Assembly (NCBI GenBank): GCA_007449985.2
Contig: VIIQ02000136.1
Span: forward strand, 1 to 64,000
Origin: Desmodesmus armatus
Taxonomy: Eukaryota; Chlorophyta; Chlorophyceae; Sphaeropleales; Scenedesmaceae
DNA length: 64,000 bases
Direction of reading: 5' to 3'
Shown: piece after piece, positions 1-12,535 of the stretch
Position numbering within the stretch: position 1 is the first letter of the stretch
Layout of the letters: every line of letters starts with the position of its first letter
Notes under the pieces: model-generated
Told to the model about the DNA's origin: nothing
Seen by the model: only the letters and a program-made list of their open reading frames with translations
Databases searched by the model: none
Translations under genes and position numbers: made by a program

Positions 1-288
1 GGGGGGGGGGGTATTCGGTCTGTGAATTGAGCATGGGCGTTCTGTGTTTGAGGTGGTAACTGTGACAGCTCTACTTTTCTGATTGCTGTTGGGCGAGAGT
101 GCAAGGTGTGCACAGAGGTTGGGGTTGGTGGTGCAACGGTGCATTTTGAACCAGACATAGTGTTGTGCTCCACCAGGCAGCGCAGTCATACAATGGTGAC
201 ATTTGTGGCTTGTACAAGCGAGTGAGACTTTGGCCCGTTTCGATGCTGCTGCTGCTGCTGCTGCTGCTTGCTGCCTGTCGCCCTGCAG
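1..288 (+). other. Upstream intron or linker of the ABC transporter, window edge
   Basis: The window opens inside the ABC gene with a run of 11 G. A CTG run at about 244-268 sits just before an acceptor (ccctgcag, ending at 288). I see no transporter motif here. The first membrane domain must lie upstream of the window. Confidence 0.5.
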
Positions 289-828
289 GGTCATGTTTGA
301 GTGTTTGCATGAGCTGCGGTTGTCCATCCCTTCTGGCTGCCTGACTGCAGTGGTGGGGGAGGTGGGATCAGGTGAGTGGGGAGGGTCTCCTGTAGCAGCA
401 ATGCAGGGGGAGGGGGGTGTGGAGAATTTATGGGCTGGGGAATGGGTGGTGGAGCAGATACAATCTGCTGGAGGGTCCAAATCGGCAAGATGGTAAATGC
501 GAGAGTGTCAGGCACCTCATGCCAGTGAGGGCTCGACCGGGATATGACGGCCAAGGCTACTGGAGCAGCAGTCACTGACATGGCCAAGTGGCCGCCGCCC
601 CCATCCTCAAACGCACATTCTACACACCCAGACCCCCCCCCCCCTTTCTGCAACCCAACTAGCACAGACCACGCCGCCCTGCCCCCTCCCCCCCCCCCCC
701 CCCCACATTCCCTCTTGCTGTGCAGTGTTGATGCTCCCAGGCAAGTCTTCCCTTCTGTCCGCCATACTGGGGAGTTGGATCTGGTTGTGGACATGCACTG
801 CTGCCTGCACACGGCTGGTGCATCAGCA

Positions 829-859
<31 letters not shown>

Positions 860-993
860 CAGCAGCAACAGCAGTATCACACTGTGCACGTTGCCGCATC
901 GGCTATGTGTCTCAGTCCCCCTGTTTGATGCGGGGCTCAGTGCGGGACAATGTGCTGCTGGGGCAACAATATGAGCCTGAACTGATGGGGGAG
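289..993 (+). other. ABC NBD1 exons: Walker A and Q-loop
   Basis: Exon 289-371 encodes the first NBD1 strands and ends GEVGSG at a GTGAGT donor. The next exon starts at 741 with GKSSLLSAILG, so Walker A is split by the intron. One base is missing after the CTGGGG at about 770-775: reading shifts from ILGSW to GELDLVVD, the expected LGE continuation. The exon then carries a CAG/GCA tract (825-875) and GYVSQSPCLMRGSVRDNV before a GTGAGC donor at 993. The intron between them contains two pure C-runs (about 635-650 and 680-705). Confidence 0.75.
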
Positions 994-2297
994 GTGAGCT
1001 AGCATACTGGCGGGGCGTTGGGGGGGGGGGGGGTGAGCGGGTGGGAGGGTGAATGGGTGGGTTGTGGGTGGGTGGGTGGGTGGTGGGTGCGTGGGTGCGT
1101 GTTGGGAGGTGGGGTGCGTGTTGGGAGGGTGAATGAGTGGGAGGGTTTTGAGGGTGGGGGGCAGGGGCATCAAGGACAGCTGGCGCAAGAGTAGAGAAGG
1201 CGAGCACGATGGTTGCTTGTCAGTGCGGGACAACGTGCTGCTGGGGCAACCCTACGAGCCTGAACTGATGGGCGAGGTGAGCCGACAAATTGACGAAGGG
1301 TTTGGGGGATGGAGGTAGGGTGGGTCATGGGGGGTGGGGAGAGGGAGGGGGTGGCAACATCATTATCATTACTCTTACCACTCACATGCGTGTGCAATGA
1401 TAACATCAACGTTGAACTGGCATGTCTTGCCGGCACGATAGAGCTGCTGGTGTTGCAAGCATCTGAAGGGCGGTTAGGGGCAGAACGTGAATTCATGTGC
1501 CTTAGTGCAAGGGTGCGCTCTTCTGTCATGTGTGGCATGTTGACAAGCAGCCTGAAAGTCTGTCATGGCCATGTGCGTGTGTTTGTTGTGTTTGCTGCTG
1601 CAGATCTACCATGCTGTGGGGCTGGACACTGACCTGGCAGCTATGCCTGCGGTGAGAGGGGTGGGGGGGGGGGCGCCTGGGGACGGGCAGGGCCGATGGG
1701 GGTTCAGGAGGGAGCCTGGGGCTGGCTGACGGGGTTGGTGGGGCAGGAGAGGCAGAGGCAAGTCAGGATTGTCACCGACACACAGCCCATATCTTACTGT
1801 ATTTACCCCCCCCCCCCCTTACTTCACTAGGTGACCTCACCCCTGTGGGGGGGGGGGGTCTCTGGCCTGTGAGGTGGTCAGCGTTTTGAGTATCACTGGT
1901 GGCACGAGTCCCAGAACAGAAGCACAGCTCGGGGCCCCCAACAGCACACCGACAAAACCCTGCATCGTCCCATCTTACGCTTCCCCAGATGTCCGACCTC
2001 CCCCATGGTGGTAGAACCCCACCCAGGACCTTATTCGCTGTCTTTCCTCCTGCTCTACCGCGCTTGCTCTCCAAATGTCAGCACTCATGTGGTTGAGGGA
2101 GGGTCTGCTTTGCCAGGTGTTCAGCACCCTGAGGGTCTCTCTGGCTGGGTCCCAATCAACTTGCAGCTGCCCATCTTTTAAGCTCCCTTCCCCCCTGCCC
2201 TGTCTCTTGCACCTGGGGGCAGGGGGGGGACGTGGCGACTGCGGCGCAGGCACACACGTTCTCCCCCTGAAACAACGCGGTGTGCCTGGCACTCCGC

Positions 2298-2396
<99 letters not shown>

Positions 2397-5300
2397 GCTC
2401 CCTCCTTCTGTTTCCCTGTCTCTCATTGCTCCCTGCTTGTCACTCCCACTCTCACACAACACTTCTGCTTGTTTGTATCCCGCCCTTTTCCCTTACTTAT
2501 CAGGTGACCTCACTCCTGTGGGTGAGGGTGGGTCTGGCCTGTCAGGTGGTCAGCGGTTGAGGGTGTCACTGGCATGAGTCCCATCAACTTGCAGCTGCCT
2601 CCTGTCCCAAGCTCACTGCCCGGCTCCTTCATCAATGTCTCTCACTCCGCCCTGCTTGCCGCTCTCACTCTTACACAACCCCTTTTCACGCATGCATGCC
2701 CCCCCTACTTCACCAGGTGACCTCACTCCTGTGGGTGAGGGGGGGTCTGGCTTGTCTGGTGGTCAGCGGTTGAGGGTGTCACTGGCACGGGCACTGTACC
2801 AGCCTGACACACGGCTGTACTTGTTTGATGACATACTGGCCAGCCTCGACAGCCACGTGTCTCAGGTGCGGTTACAGAAGGGTGGAGGGAGAGAGGGGAG
2901 CACTCTTACAGTGGCATGTGTGGTTCAATTCACAGTCCATGGTAGGGTTGAGAAGATTGATGCGCACATCTGCGGCATGTGGGATGTCTTACTGGGCCGG
3001 GCCCTGTACCACCAGGCTGTGTGTACCACTTTCAAGATTTTCTAGGCCAGCCTGGACAGCCACTTGTCACCCGGGGGGGGGGGTTGTGTTTGCAGTGTAA
3101 GCACATGCAGTCCCCATGTGAACATGCATGTGTTTCTGTAACCTGTCCATTGCTGGGCCTGGAACTGTACTTGGGCTGCTGTACGGCCCACATAGTGATG
3201 GTCCCGCCGCTCTTAACCCCCCTCACCCCCTCCCCCACCCGCACACTGTCTGGGCCTGCACTCACCCGCCTTTTCTTGCTTCTCATTTCCGTCCGTGTGC
3301 AGTGGATCATCCGCCACACACTGTTTGGTGGGCTGCTGTCCGGCGCCACGGTGGTGGTTGTCACTAAGCACCCCGCAGTCATTCAGGCAGCACAGCTGGT
3401 GATGACCTAACACACAACCCTCAGACTCCCCCCCCCCTCGCACCCCCCCCCCCCTGTGCTTCACATCTTCCGTTGTCCTGAATCACACTTCCCCTCTTCC
3501 CATTTGTACGTCCCTCTGTGTGTGACATCCCTGCAGTGGATCATCCGCCACACTCTGTTTGGTGGGCTCTTGTCCGGTGCCACGGTGGTGGTGGTCACTA
3601 AGCACCCAGCAGTCATTCAGGCAGCTCAGCTGGTGGTGGCACTGCAGCATGGGCGGACAGTGTTCACAGGGTCACCAGGTGCATATGCAGATTGGAAGGC
3701 ACAGCAGAGTCAGAAGCAGGGCAGCAGTCATTGCAACATCCGGTCGTTGCTGCCAATGGCTGGAGACCCATTGTGAGGTAGGTGTGGGGGTGGGAAGGGG
3801 GTGGGGGGGGGGTAGTTGAGGGTGGGCTAGCCAGCAACCCGGTGTGGATGGGTGTGTGTGTGTGGGGGGGGGGGGGAGGCAGAGTACAGTTGGTGGTGGC
3901 ACTGCAGTATGGGGGAGCTGTGTTGCATGAGGTCACCAGGTGCCTATGCTGACTGGAAGGCACAGCAGAGTCAGAAACATGGGCAGCAATCCTTGACGGG
4001 TCCTGCTGTTGCTGCCAATGGCTGGAGGCCAATTGTAAGGTACGTGTGGGGGTGGGGGATTGCGCAGGTTGGGTGGGCGGGGAGGCAGGTGCATGATTGT
4101 GTGGCTGGCTACTTGCATATGTTGCATGTGCTGGTTCGTCAAGCATAACTCTCTGCTCGTGCTCCCAAGTTCTCTGCTTGTGCTCAAACTGTGTTTTTTT
4201 GTTTGCTTCCACTTCATCGCATTTCTTTGTGCTTGCTGCATCAGGCACACCATCCCACCAAACCAGCCGGGCAACAGCAGACACCTGCAGACACAACCCC
4301 AGCAGCAGCAGCAGCAGCAGCAGGCGCCAGCCGCCGCTGCTGGCAGCAATGGCGGCAGCAATGGTGCGGCAAGCTCCCCACTGCAAATCCACACACCCCA
4401 CCCAGCCCTAGCAGACTTCCTCGCCACCCCCTCCCCCCAGAGCCCCTCTGAGGGCCCTACCCTCTCCTCAACAGCAGCAGCAGCAGCAGCCGACACTGCT
4501 GCCGCCATTGCTGCCAGCACTGCTGCCGAGATCTCACTTGAGAGTGAGGATGTGCCAGTGAGTGAGCTGCTGCTGGCGGGAGGTCACGGGGTGTGGGCCC
4601 CCCATGCAAGCCTTGCACCTCAGTTAAATGCAATAAGTGAGGAGGCCGGCAGCAGCAGCGGCGGCGAGCAGCAGGAGTCACTCGGCAGTAGTGCCGTGCT
4701 GCTTGACGGCTATGGCAGCAGTGGCGGCAGCAATGGCAGCAATGGCGGCAGCAGTGATGGCAGCAGTGGCAGCTGGGAGGTGGTGGAGGGACCGGGAGGT
4801 ACTGCTGCTGCTAGCGCACAGCAGCAGCAGCAGCAGCAGCGGGAGCTTGAGCTTGAGCTTGAGGGGACAGCAGCAGTGTGGCAGCAGCAGCGGCCGCTGC
4901 TGCTGCTGCTGCTGAGGGTCCCCTGGTGGGCAGCAGGCCAAGGAGCCAAACTAGGAGGGTATCCTTTTCAAGTGAAGTCATCTCAAGTGACGACGACAAG
5001 CAGCAGCAGCAGCAGCAGCAGCAGCAGGGTTTGGCGCATCAACCACAGCAGCAGGAGGAGCCTCAGCAGCAGCAGCAGCAGCAGGATGGTGTGTCAGTGA
5101 GTGTTGCTGCTGATGGTGTGTGTGGTGACAGTGAGGAGGCTCGTGGAGTGGGTGCAGTGGGGTGGGGGGTGTACGCATCCTACTTCAAGGCTGTGGGTGT
5201 GGCCATGTGCTGCTTTGTGCTGGGCAGCCTCATCGCCATGCAGGTGAGAACAACATCAATAGAGCTGGGCCTGGGGTGGGGAAGGGGGCGGGGGGAAAGG

Positions 5301-5638
5301 GGAGGGGTGCTGCCTGATTCCTCAGGGTGGTGGGTATGGCCATGTGCCGTGCTGGCCATGCAGGTGAAGATTCGGCAAGAACGGCAGTGTTGTGGGCTGG
5401 TAGGGTGTATTGGGGTGGGGGGTGTACGCATCGTACTTCAGGGCGGTGGGTGTTGCCATGTGCTGCTTTGTGCTGGGCAGCCTCGTCGCTATGCAGGTGA
5501 GCCAGCAAGAGGGGGGGGGGGTCGGGCGGGGAGGGGGGGGCAGTGGAGGGGAATATGTGGTGGGGTTGTCCGTCTGCTGCTTTGTGCTGGGCAGCCTGAC
5601 TGCCATGCAGGTGAGGTGGAAGAAAGAGAAGGGACAGA

Positions 5639-5674
<36 letters not shown>

Positions 5675-6256
5675 GGCGTCGGGGTGGATCCAGGACGGGG
5701 GGTGGGGTACAGTGGGTGCGGCGCGTTGTGGGGTGTATGCCTCCTATTTCAAGGCTGTGGGTGTGGCCATGTGCTGTGCTGTGCTGGGCAGCCTCATCGC
5801 CATGCAGGTGAGCCAGCAAGAAGGGGGGGGGGGGTCGGGCAGGAGGGGGGGGGGCAGTTCAAGGGGGTATGGGGTGGGGGTGTTCATCTGCTGTGCTGTG
5901 CTGGGCAGCCTGATTGCAATGCAGGTGAGGTGAAAGGAAAGAGAAGGAACAGAGGGGGGGGGGGGGGGAGTGGCGTTGGGGTGGATACAGGACGGGGGGT
6001 GGGGTACAGTGGGGCGGTGGGTGGTGGGGTGTGTGCCTCATATTTCAAGGCTGTGGGTGTGGCCATGTGCTGCGCTGTGCTGGGCGAAGGGGGGTTTCAA
6101 AAAGCAGGGGGGGGGGAGTGATGTGGGGTGCAGTGGTGGGATGCTTGTGAGGGAAAATTGAAGCAGCAAGACACCTCCTGCTGCTGCTGGTGCCATTGTT
6201 GAGCACTCATCATCAGCATTGATGCAGCTACCGCCCTCTCTACCACCACCACCACT

Positions 6257-6292
<36 letters not shown>

Positions 6293-9200
6293 ACTGCAAA
6301 TGCTGCAGGCGACCAAGAACGGTGTAGATCTGTGGGTCACTTCCTCCCTAGCACACAACACATCAACAACAGCAGCGGCAGGCAACAGCAGCACCTTCAC
6401 AGGCATAGTGATCTTCCCTTCTCCTAGCTTTATCAACAGCAGCAGTAGCAGCAGTAGCAGCAGCAGCAGCAGTAGGACTGTGCTGGCTTCAGTTCATGAT
6501 TTGTCATGTCCTTTTCACAGCATTATGTCATCCAGCTCCATGTTTATGTCATCATCAGTCACTGCCAGCCTGGCAGCAGCAGGAGGCCAGCCGCCACCGC
6601 ACAGTCAGCAGCAGCAGCAGCAGCAGCAGGCTTCCAGTCTTTCGCATATGCTGCTGCTGCTATTATCAGCAGCCAGTCCAGCTTGCTAGCAGAGCAAAGG
6701 AAGAGTAGCAGCAGCAGCAGCAGCAGCACTGAAGCCATCAACAGCAGCACCAGCAGAACCACCACCAGCAGCAGCAACAGCAGGAGCAGCAGCACCATCA
6801 GGGCCCCTAAACCCACACGGAAGCTGCTGCTGCTGCAGCCACACCAGCAGCAGCAGCAGCAGCCGACCCAGCCTCGGCTGCGCTGGCAGCCCGCCCCCTT
6901 GGACCCCCAAATGATCACTTTCCTGAAGGGTTTAGCGATCATCTCAGGCCTCAATACCCTAGCCACCCTGGCTCGTGCCTCAGCTTTGCTGCTGCTGGTA
7001 TGGCTGCTGCTAGGGCTGTGCACAGGAGGCTGCTGGGTGCCGTGCTGGATGCACCGCTGGCAGCTTTTGACATGTTGCCTGCTGGCCGACTGCTGAACAG
7101 GTAAGCTCGCTCTATCTCCCCTACCCTCTCTCCCCCGTCTCTCTTGCTCTTCGTCCTCCTCGCCCCAACTTTCTGTACATGTCTGTCCCTTCCTTGTACA
7201 TGTGTGGGGGTTGGAGAGGGGGGGGTGCAGGGCTGTGCACAGGAGGCTGCTGGGTGCTGTGCTGGATGCACCACTGGCAGCATTTGACAGCCTGCCTGCC
7301 GGTCGACTGCTGAACAGGTGTGTGTGTGTGTGGGGGGGGGGGTGTCGAAGTGAGGATGTGAGGGGTGTTGCCAGAGTTTCTATCATGTGTTTGTGTGTGT
7401 GTGTGGGGGGGGGGGGGGGGGGCATGTGTGTGTGTGGGGGGGGGGGGGGGGGGAGTGGGCAAGGGTTGTGCACAGGAGGCTGCTGGGTGCCGTGCTGGCA
7501 GCATCACTGGCAGCTTTTGACACCTTGCCTGCTGGGCGACTGCTCAACAGGTGGGAGAGGTTTTGTCAGGGCAGTTGTTGATGACTCGCTGCCGTTCATC
7601 CTCAACATAATGCTGGCAAGCACCCACTCCCAACTATGCCCTCCGCCCGCCCACACCCCCATCCATTCTCACTTCAAAGAGTGTCAACACTACCCTAATT
7701 CCGTCACACTTGGTCCAACCCTTCTCTGTCCTGCCCCCCCCCACCCCCACCCGCCCCTGTACCTTGTGGCATCAGGTTTTCGTCGGACACGTCAGTTGTT
7801 GATGATTCGCTGCCGTTCATCCTCAACATACTGCTGGCCAATGCAGTCAGCCTGGCGGGGCTGCTGGCAGTGCTGCTCTACAGCCAACCACTGCTGGGAC
7901 TGGTGCTGCTGCCACTGGGGGTGGTCTACAGGTGAGTGAGTGTGTGTGTGGGGGGGGGGGGGTCAGAACTTGCTGACATCTGCAAGGCCGGGGAGCGCGG
8001 GGGGGGGGGGGGGGGGGGGGGGGCTGTACAGCCAATCGCTGCTGGGAGCTGGGGCTGGGGCTGTTGGCACTTGAAGTGATCTACAGAAAAGCCGGGGGGG
8101 GGGGGGGGAGGACATAGCTTAGGGTTTAGGGTTTAGGGAGGGTGTGTGAATGTCAGGGCTGACATTGGCCCCCCACCTGCGCGCAAGCGGCACCCTGAAA
8201 CCCTTATTCCCACAATACCCACCCTCACCCACCCCTTCTTCTTCCGCTCGCACCCCACTTTCAACCCCTTGCAAACGCAGGCGCCTGCAGCTTTTTTATC
8301 GCTCGAGTGCTCGTGAGTTACGTCGGCTGGAGGCTGCTGGTTTGTCTCCCCCCCCCCCCCCCCCGAAAAAGGGGGCCCGGTACCCCCTTTCACCCATGTT
8401 TTCCACCCCTTCTTCCCCTCCCACCCTGCTTCCAACCCCATTGCAACTGCAGGCGCCTGCAGCTGTTCTACGGCTCGAGTGCGCGTAAGTTGCGTCGGCT
8501 GGAGGCTACAGCCATGCCCCCCCCCCCCCCCCCCCGCGCAAGCCGCACCCTGAAACCCCTATACCCACCCTTATCCACCGCTCACACCCCACTTTCAACT
8601 CCATTGCAAATGCAGGCGCCTTCAGCTGTTCTACCGTTCCAGTGCGCGTGAGTTGCGTCGGCTGGAGGCTGCTGGTCTGTCCCCCCTGTACACACTGTAT
8701 GGGGACACTGCAGCAGGGGCCGACACACTCAGGGCAGCAGCAGCACAGGGGGTGTTCATGCAGGTGAGACATTGTGTGTGTGTTGGGGGGGGGGGGGAGG
8801 GCAGCAGTACAACAGTTTCAAAGGTCTCCGCAGCTCTGAGGGGTGGCTTTTGTGCATAGTGACTTGCATTTGCAGTGCTGTGCAGGAGAAGTGTGGAAAA
8901 GTGTGAGTCAGGATTGGTCACTTACTGAACGGTGTGCTGTGCTGTGCTGTGCTGTTGTGCTGCAGCGTTCCTGGTTGACATGGCCCCCTACCAGGCGGCG
9001 TGTGTGAGCAATGCAGCAGCATCCAACTGGCTCAGCTTGCGGCTGCAGCTGCTGGCAGCAGTGCTGCTGTCAGCCGTCGCTGCCCTGGCAGCAATGGTGG
9101 CAGCAGCAACAGCCGCCGACACTCCTGCTGCTGCTGCTGCTGCTGGTGGTCTTGGTGGACGTGTGGGCGGCAGTATGCCTGCACAGCTTGCACCTATAAC

Positions 9201-9435
9201 ACTTTCAGAATGGGACACGAAAAGCAGCAGCAGCAGCAGCGGCAGCAGTGGCGGCTGGGGTGGCAGCAGTTGGGTGGGGGGGACGTTCCGTGTGGATCTG
9301 TTGGGTCTAGCGTTGGCTTACTGCTTGCCGATTGTGAATCTGCTGAACGGTCTGCTGACCTCTTCAGCTGAGACAGAGCAGGATATGGTGGCGGTTGAAA
9401 GGATTGCTGCACTGTTGGATACCTTGAGACAGGAG

Positions 9436-9468
<33 letters not shown>

Positions 9469-12400
9469 GGGAGCCGCCGGCGGCTGCCGTCTGGCAGCAA
9501 TGGCAGCAATGCGCTCCTGGAGCCGCTGCTGCAGCAGCAGCAGCAGCAGGATGCAGGGGCAACAGGCAGAGACAGAGGTTCAAGGCCCTGTCAGCAGCAG
9601 CAGCAGCAGCATTAGCAGTAGGACAGCAGCAGCAGCAGCAGCAGCAGTATGCGTTGGAGCTTGTTGATGTTGTGATGCGGTACGGCCGGGTCTGCCTCCT
9701 GCGCTGCGTGGAGTGAGCTTGAGGGTGCCGGTGGGGCACAAGCTGGGTGTGTGTGGACGCACAGGTGTGTTGGTGGTGGGGGGGGGGGAAGGGGGGGGGG
9801 GGGGTGGAAGGGGGGGGGGGGGGGGGAGGGGGGGGCTTGTGGTGGTGGTGGTGGTGGTGGGGTGGAGGGGGGGGGCTTGTGGTGGTGCGGGGGGGGGGGG
9901 GGCTTTGGGGTAGTGCAACAGGGAATGGGCAGGGGAGCAGGAGGGGTGGAGGCAGAGCTGGGGGGGAGGGGAGTGCAAGCAGTGCGTTGCCTGTGGGGCA
10001 CAAGCTGGGTGTGTGTGGACGCACAGATGTGTTGGTGCGTGTTTGGGGGGGGGGGGTGAAAGGCGTGGGCTTTGTTGGCATCATGGCTTTGACGGCATGT
10101 GTACTGGGCAGCATGGGGCGGGTGTCACAATTACACACTGCACACACTTTTCACAGTTACATGTTGTCTTGTTTGCCTCTCACCTATGTTGCCCCTAGAG
10201 TGGGAAAGAGTTCCCTGCTACAGATTTGCTGCGGCTTTGGCTGATGGAGTGAGGGTCCATCAGCGTGCTTGGCAGTGCTGCAGGCAGCATGGGGTGCTGT
10301 GCAAGCAGTCCATCCACATTGCTACATGACACACACAGCCTCCACCCCTCCCACACACACCCACCATACACACACACACACCATCACCTCAACCCGCTGC
10401 CCTTTTGCAGGTGCTGGCAAGAGCTCCCTGCTTCAAGTCCTGCTGCGGTTGCGGCGATCGAGTCAGGTTCCATCATGGTGCTCGGCAGTTCTGCAGGCAG
10501 CATGGGGCTGCACACTCACAACACACTCCGTACACATCACCCCCCCCCCCCCCAACCCCCCCCCCCCACCCCCCCACCCAACACACACACACACCACACA
10601 CAACGCACACCCACACATGCACCCACGATGCCCCCCCCCCAATGCAGGTGCTGGCAAGAGCTCCTTGCTTCAAGTCTTACTACGGCTACGCCCAATCGAG
10701 TCAGGTTCCATCATGGTGTTGGGCAGTGCTGCAGGCAGCATGGGGCTGCGGGAGCTGTGGAGTCACATACTGAAATACCCCCCCCCCCCCCCCCCGCGCC
10801 TCCCACACACACAATCCACCCCCCCCCCCCCCCCACCCCCCCACCCACCCACCCACCCACCCAACACATACACACCACCAACACAAAACTCTACCCTCCT
10901 ATTTGCAGGTGCTGGCAAGAGCTCCCTGCTTCAAGTCCTGCTGCGGTTGCGGCCGATGAGTCAGGTTCCATCATGGTGCTCGGCAGTTCTGCAGGCAGCA
11001 TGGGGCTGCGGGAGCTTCGCAGCCACTTTGCTGTGGTGCCCCAGCAGCCGCTGCTGTTCTACGGGACACTGAGGGAAAACCTGGACCCTTGGGGCAGGGC
11101 CAGTGACGAACAGCTGGCAGCAACACTGCAGGTGTGTGTGTTTGTGTTTTGTGTGTGTGGGGGGGGGGGGGAGGGGAGGGGGCAGGTGCTGAGCTATGTT
11201 GAGTTGACAGGCCAGAGGGGCAGGAGTTGTGACAAGCAGCTGTAAACAACCCTGCAGGTGAAAGGGGGGCAGAGAGGGCGGTGGGGGGAGGGGGTATTCG
11301 TGTTCAGTGGCGGCTGCTGTTCTACGGGACACTGAGGGAGAATCTGGACCCCTGGGGCAGGGCAAGTGATGAACAGCTGGCAGCAACACTGCAGGTGTGT
11401 TCCCATACAGATACATGCAGAAGACATGCATGCAATGTTAGCATGTGTACTGCTGTTTGTGTATGTTGGGTGGGGCAGTAGGGTGGGGGTGGAGGGTTTA
11501 GTGTGTGCTGCAGCTGCTGCCGGTCTTTGGGACCCTGAGGGATAACTTGTATCGCAGTGCAAATGATGGACACTAAATGTTTGCCCTCCTCCAACGCCGT
11601 ATTTGTTCCTTGCGCTGCTCACCTCACTCTGTATCCATCCTCCCACTGGGGTGGCACCCGCACACCATCACCATCACCGTTGTGCCCCCCCCCCCCTCCC
11701 TCCGCGCTGTGCAACCTACTCAGGCTGTTCACATGTGGGGCCCCCCTGTGTCGCATGGCCCTCCACAAGAAGCTGTTGCGGCATTTCAAGACCGCGTCTG
11801 ACTAAGGCTCCAATGGAGCTGGTATAGTGTCACCATGCATCCCCTTGTCTCACTTCCAGCCTCTGTCCTTCACTCTGTTCCCCTTGCACCCCCTGCACTG
11901 CTCAACTACCCTCCACCCGCCAGGCCGTTCACATGTGGGCCCCCCTGTGTCGCATGGCCCTCCACAAGAAGCTGTTGGGTCACAGCACATACCTCATGGC
12001 AAGGCGCGCAGGCAGCATCGTGGAACCGGGCTTCAAACCTGACAACTCCAACACCACCAGGCCTGCTGCCGCTGCTGCTGCTGGTGTTGGTGCTGGTGCT
12101 GGTGCTGGTGGCACTGCGGCAAGGCCTGCTGCTACTGCTGCTGCTGGTGGTGGTGCTGCTGCGGGAACGGCAGCAATGCCTGCAGCCGGCAACACAGCAG
12201 CTACCTCTGCCGCTGCTGCTGCTGCTGCTGCTACGGTGGTGGTAGTGGCGACAGAAGGGGTGGCATCGCCAGGAGCCTGCAGCGCAGCAGCTCTCAACAA
12301 CAGCAGCAGCAGCCGCAGCAGCCGCCATCAGCAGCAGCAGCAGAGACAGCAGCACTTGGGGTCGATCCACATGAGGAAGAGGTGGCAGCAATTGCTGCTG

Positions 12401-12486
12401 CGTGGTCGACTCGGCGACGGGCGACACCACTGCTGCATGACTCATTTACCCGCACACACAACTCAGAAGGCAGCAGGAGTGGCTCG

Positions 12487-12535
<49 letters not shown>

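Noticed and set aside
2280..2507. Leu-Ser and Glu-Arg repeat proteins
   Set aside because: They are translations of the (CT)n microsatellite.
9194..10147. Long Pro-rich open frame on the - strand
   Set aside because: It is produced by G-runs and CAG tracts of the ABC gene read backwards; no domain, no splice signals.
10340..10900. CRISPR-like array of spaced repeats
   Set aside because: The repeats are diverged coding exon copies of variable spacing, with AC and C tracts between them; this is nuclear eukaryotic DNA.
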